From Tepidanaerobacter acetatoxydans_A (lineage in GTDB: Bacteria; Bacillota; Thermosediminibacteria; Thermosediminibacterales; Tepidanaerobacteraceae), in contig JALHJR010000042.1 in the NCBI GenBank assembly GCA_022840405.1, positions 1 through 16,246 of the forward strand: DNA of 16,246 bases, written 5' to 3'. Below are positions 14,825 to 16,246 of the stretch, in pieces. Positions within the stretch are counted from its first letter, which is position 1; every line of letters starts with the position of its first letter. Below the pieces are notes generated by a model. The model did not search any database and was not told the DNA's origin. It worked only from the letters and a program-made list of their open reading frames with translations. Position numbers and translations under genes: made by a program.

Positions 14825-15293
14825 ATGCAAATAAAAGATTTAAATGCTGAACTGATAAGATTAAAAAGAGCTTTTCTTTTACATTCTAAACTTGGTTTTA
14901 AAGAATCCAGAACATCGAAAATAATATAGAATTACTTAAAATATCTTGGTCTTGAAGTAAGCAATATAGAGGTATTTGTGAGCTCTTATTGATTTAGGCA
15001 AGGTTAGTAAAGTCTCAGGTCCGATAATGGCTTCTAGCCATGTTTTATAATAACTATAGAAGGGGAAGTGGCATGTAGGAGCATATCATAATTCATTTGA
15101 TTAAATAGAGAGAATTAAATGCGTTATTACCAACCGCTGTTTCATTTTGTGGATTAGAAGCAAGTTCTTCTCCTAAATATTATAATATGTAGAATTAGAA
15201 GGTTCAATAAAGCGTTTGTACGATGGAGTAAATAACGTTATAAACGAATAATAAAGAAATTATGTGATGCATATAGAGCAAAATATAAACTAG
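14825..15293 (+). pseudogene. Decayed second copy of the M20 amidohydrolase
   Basis: The first 34 codons from ATG 14825 (KDLNAELIRLKRAF, KLGFKESRTSKII) match residues 8-42 of the intact enzyme at 7653, and DNA similarity carries on through KYLGLEVSNI after a stop at 14927. Then residues of about 57-162, which hold most metal ligands, are deleted. Homology resumes around 14998-15110 (GKVS, SGPIMASSH), skips again, and resumes at 15125-15290 (VELEGSIKRLYDGVN; LCDAYRAKYKLE) with several stops and frameshifts. It ends exactly where the hairpin repeat begins, without the C-terminal quarter. This is a clear gene remnant, diverged from the intact copy and not a recent duplicate. Confidence 0.85.
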
Positions 15294-15336
15294 AAGCTCA
15301 ACTACCACCTGCTTTTAGCAGGTGGTAGTTGAGCTT
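15294..15336 (+). repeat. IS605-like hairpin repeat, right copy
   Basis: A perfect 20-bp inverted repeat (15294-15313 and 15317-15336) with a TTT loop. The right half contains AGCAGGTGGTAGTTGAG, identical to the left copy at 3952-3968. It cuts off the amidohydrolase pseudogene. Such hairpins occur at the ends of IS200/IS605-type elements, but no transposase or TnpB gene is next to it. Confidence 0.75.
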
Positions 15337-15780
15337 TAAAGCTGCCTTCAAGCTCCGCATGTTTCTCATCAGATAGAATATAGCTTTTCAAATTACTATT
15401 TGCATCCTCCCTCTATAATCTTTAGTTTTATTTAAATATCTCACTTATTCTTAGATTTTCATATATCAAGAGCAAGCCTCATGTATAGTATCTAGCGCTA
15501 ATATAGTTGGGATTTTGTAAAAAGGGGTAACTTTAATACAACTACGTCCTTTTTGTTTTTTTACGGCCCTGATGATTCCACTTTTCTCATGGGGCGTACC
15601 CTCCCATATCTCACAGGATCTATGTCCTAAATTCCTTCGTTCGGCCTTACACGAGGTGGATGTCAGCTTTGCTCCTTAACTGGGTCATTGCCCTTATGGT
15701 GAAATATTTTACCTGACAATTCCGGCTCTTGTTGTCAATGTTCAAATCATCAATAAGATGAGATATCTAAGCTTTGACAC
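15337..15780. other. Gene-free stretch with several inverted repeats
   Basis: No protein-coding gene is supported here. On the minus strand a short open stretch encodes DANSNLKSYILSDEKH and runs into the hairpin, with a stop three codons upstream and no start, so it may be a gene scrap. The right half (15565-15780) has small stems: GGG/CCC at about 15592-15603, AGGA/TCCT at 15616-15629, and TGACAA/TTGTCA at 15713-15736. Its GC content is higher than the surrounding remnants, suggesting a structured noncoding end of the IS110-like element to the right or of another element. Confidence 0.4.
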
Positions 15781-15796
15781 TTGTAATTTTACTGCT

Positions 15797-15872
15797 ATCG
15801 TAGAAGCAAGTCTGTCAAGGGTCGGCTCTGCCGAGACGTAGTCCTTGCCCTTGATAGGAGAGCTGCTACGAT
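15797..15872. ncRNA. Nested hairpin beside the IS110-type transposase
   Basis: Three stacked stems are visible: an outer ATCGTAG/CTACGAT (15797-15803, 15866-15872) extended by GCA/TGC across a 2-base bulge, a middle 10-bp stem (15812-15821, 15848-15857) with one G-U pair if read on the plus strand, and an apical TCGGC-TCT-GCCGA (15822-15834). A 13-base one-sided loop lies at 15835-15847. It is 28 bases past the stop codon of the transposase. IS110-family elements carry a structured bridge RNA in a noncoding end, so this is a candidate part of one; a plus-strand terminator with the T-run at 15879-15883 is the alternative. Confidence 0.4.
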
Positions 15873-15900
15873 GTATAATTTTTGCTAAAGTGTTACATGG

Positions 15901-16246
15901 TTAAGCTGCTTCCTGCAATGCAGGTCTTTTTATATCATTCATCATTTTTATGGGATCATATTTTACACCGGTTTTTAGTATTACAAAGAAAACTCTTATT
16001 AGTTTACAGCACAGTACTATCAGTGATTGTTTCTTTTTAAGGGGATTTTCTTTTCTGGTTGTGTAATATTTATGGAGCTCTTGAAATTCTTTGTTTTTGG
16101 CCACCATTGGCATTATGGCGTTGAATAGTATGCTTCTTAGTCGCTTCCGGCCACGTTTGGTTATTGTTGTTTGGCCTTTATGTTTGCCGGAGCTGTTTTC
16201 TTTTAGGTTTAGGCCGGCTAGTTTTTGTATCTGTTTTGGGTGGTCA
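15901..16246 (-). CDS. IS110-family transposase, C-terminal part
   Basis: The minus-strand frame is open from the window edge to TAA at 15901-15903. It reads DHPKQIQKLAGLN, GKHKGQTTITKRGRKRLRSI, LFNAIMPMVAKN, and ends KLIRVFFVILKTGVKYDP plus a short tail. This is the C-terminal (transposase 20) domain of IS110/IS1111-type DNA recombinases, including the region around the conserved serine in the usual SGK(H/Y)KG motif: here NSSGKHKG. An internal ATG (minus strand, about 16113) is not the start; the gene continues to the right outside the window. No frame damage is seen in the visible part, so the element may be intact. Confidence 0.85.
   Translation of the reverse strand, partial: DHPKQIQKLAGLNLKENSSGKHKGQTTITKRGRKRLRSILFNAIMPMVAKNKEFQELHKYYTTRKENPLKKKQSLIVLCCKLIRVFFVILKTGVKYDPIKMMNDIKRPALQEAA

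Noticed and set aside
15340..15400. Minus-strand coding scrap ending in the hairpin
   Set aside because: No start codon and a stop three codons upstream of the readable part; too short to identify.

Overview
The window looks like chromosomal DNA from a low-GC, anaerobic Firmicute, probably a clostridium. The evidence is AT-rich coding with strong AGGAGG-type ribosome binding sites, several TTG starts, a lactose/cellobiose-type PTS IIA protein, DrrAB-type efflux genes, and a mix of group II intron, IS605-like and IS110-like debris. Every convincing gene except the transposase fragment at the right edge is on the + strand. No tRNA, rRNA or CRISPR array was seen.

Left part (1-3663). The 3' end of a glycosylasparaginase is followed by a small PTS EIIA of the Lac/Cel type and a strong terminator. 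Next comes a TrmO-like tRNA methyltransferase, then a metal- or drug-type efflux operon: an ArsR-family repressor with a Cys/His-rich tail, an ABC ATPase whose start overlaps the repressor gene, and an ABC-2 permease. The repressor promoter has its -35 and start regions covered by two matching inverted repeats, so autorepression is very likely.

Middle (about 3940-15293). This is the most interesting part. It holds a catabolic cluster: a FadR-type GntR regulator, a methionine gamma-lyase-like PLP enzyme, a decayed group II intron, an M20 amidohydrolase, an M24-family protein very like ectoine hydrolase (EutD/DoeA), a complete TRAP transporter (small membrane subunit, large membrane subunit, lipoprotein binding protein) whose binding protein resembles the ectoine binding protein TeaA, an Asp/Glu-racemase-family protein like EutA, and an EamA transporter. 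A decayed second copy of the M20 gene follows. I read it as an ectoine or ectoine-like degradation locus in an anaerobe: TRAP uptake, ring opening by EutD, deacylation by the M20 enzyme in place of EutE, and removal of the amino groups of diaminobutyrate by the gamma-lyase-like enzyme in place of EutB/EutC. The last two steps are inference. Two nearly identical 15-base operator-like sequences sit in front of the regulator and in front of the gamma-lyase gene, tying the regulator to the pathway.

The cluster lies between two same-orientation copies of an IS605-style hairpin (about 3940-3970 and 15294-15336). To the right is a gene-poor stretch with several inverted repeats, including a compact nested hairpin, and then the C-terminal part of an IS110-family transposase on the minus strand running off the window. 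The hairpin next to this transposase could be part of its noncoding RNA or end structure.
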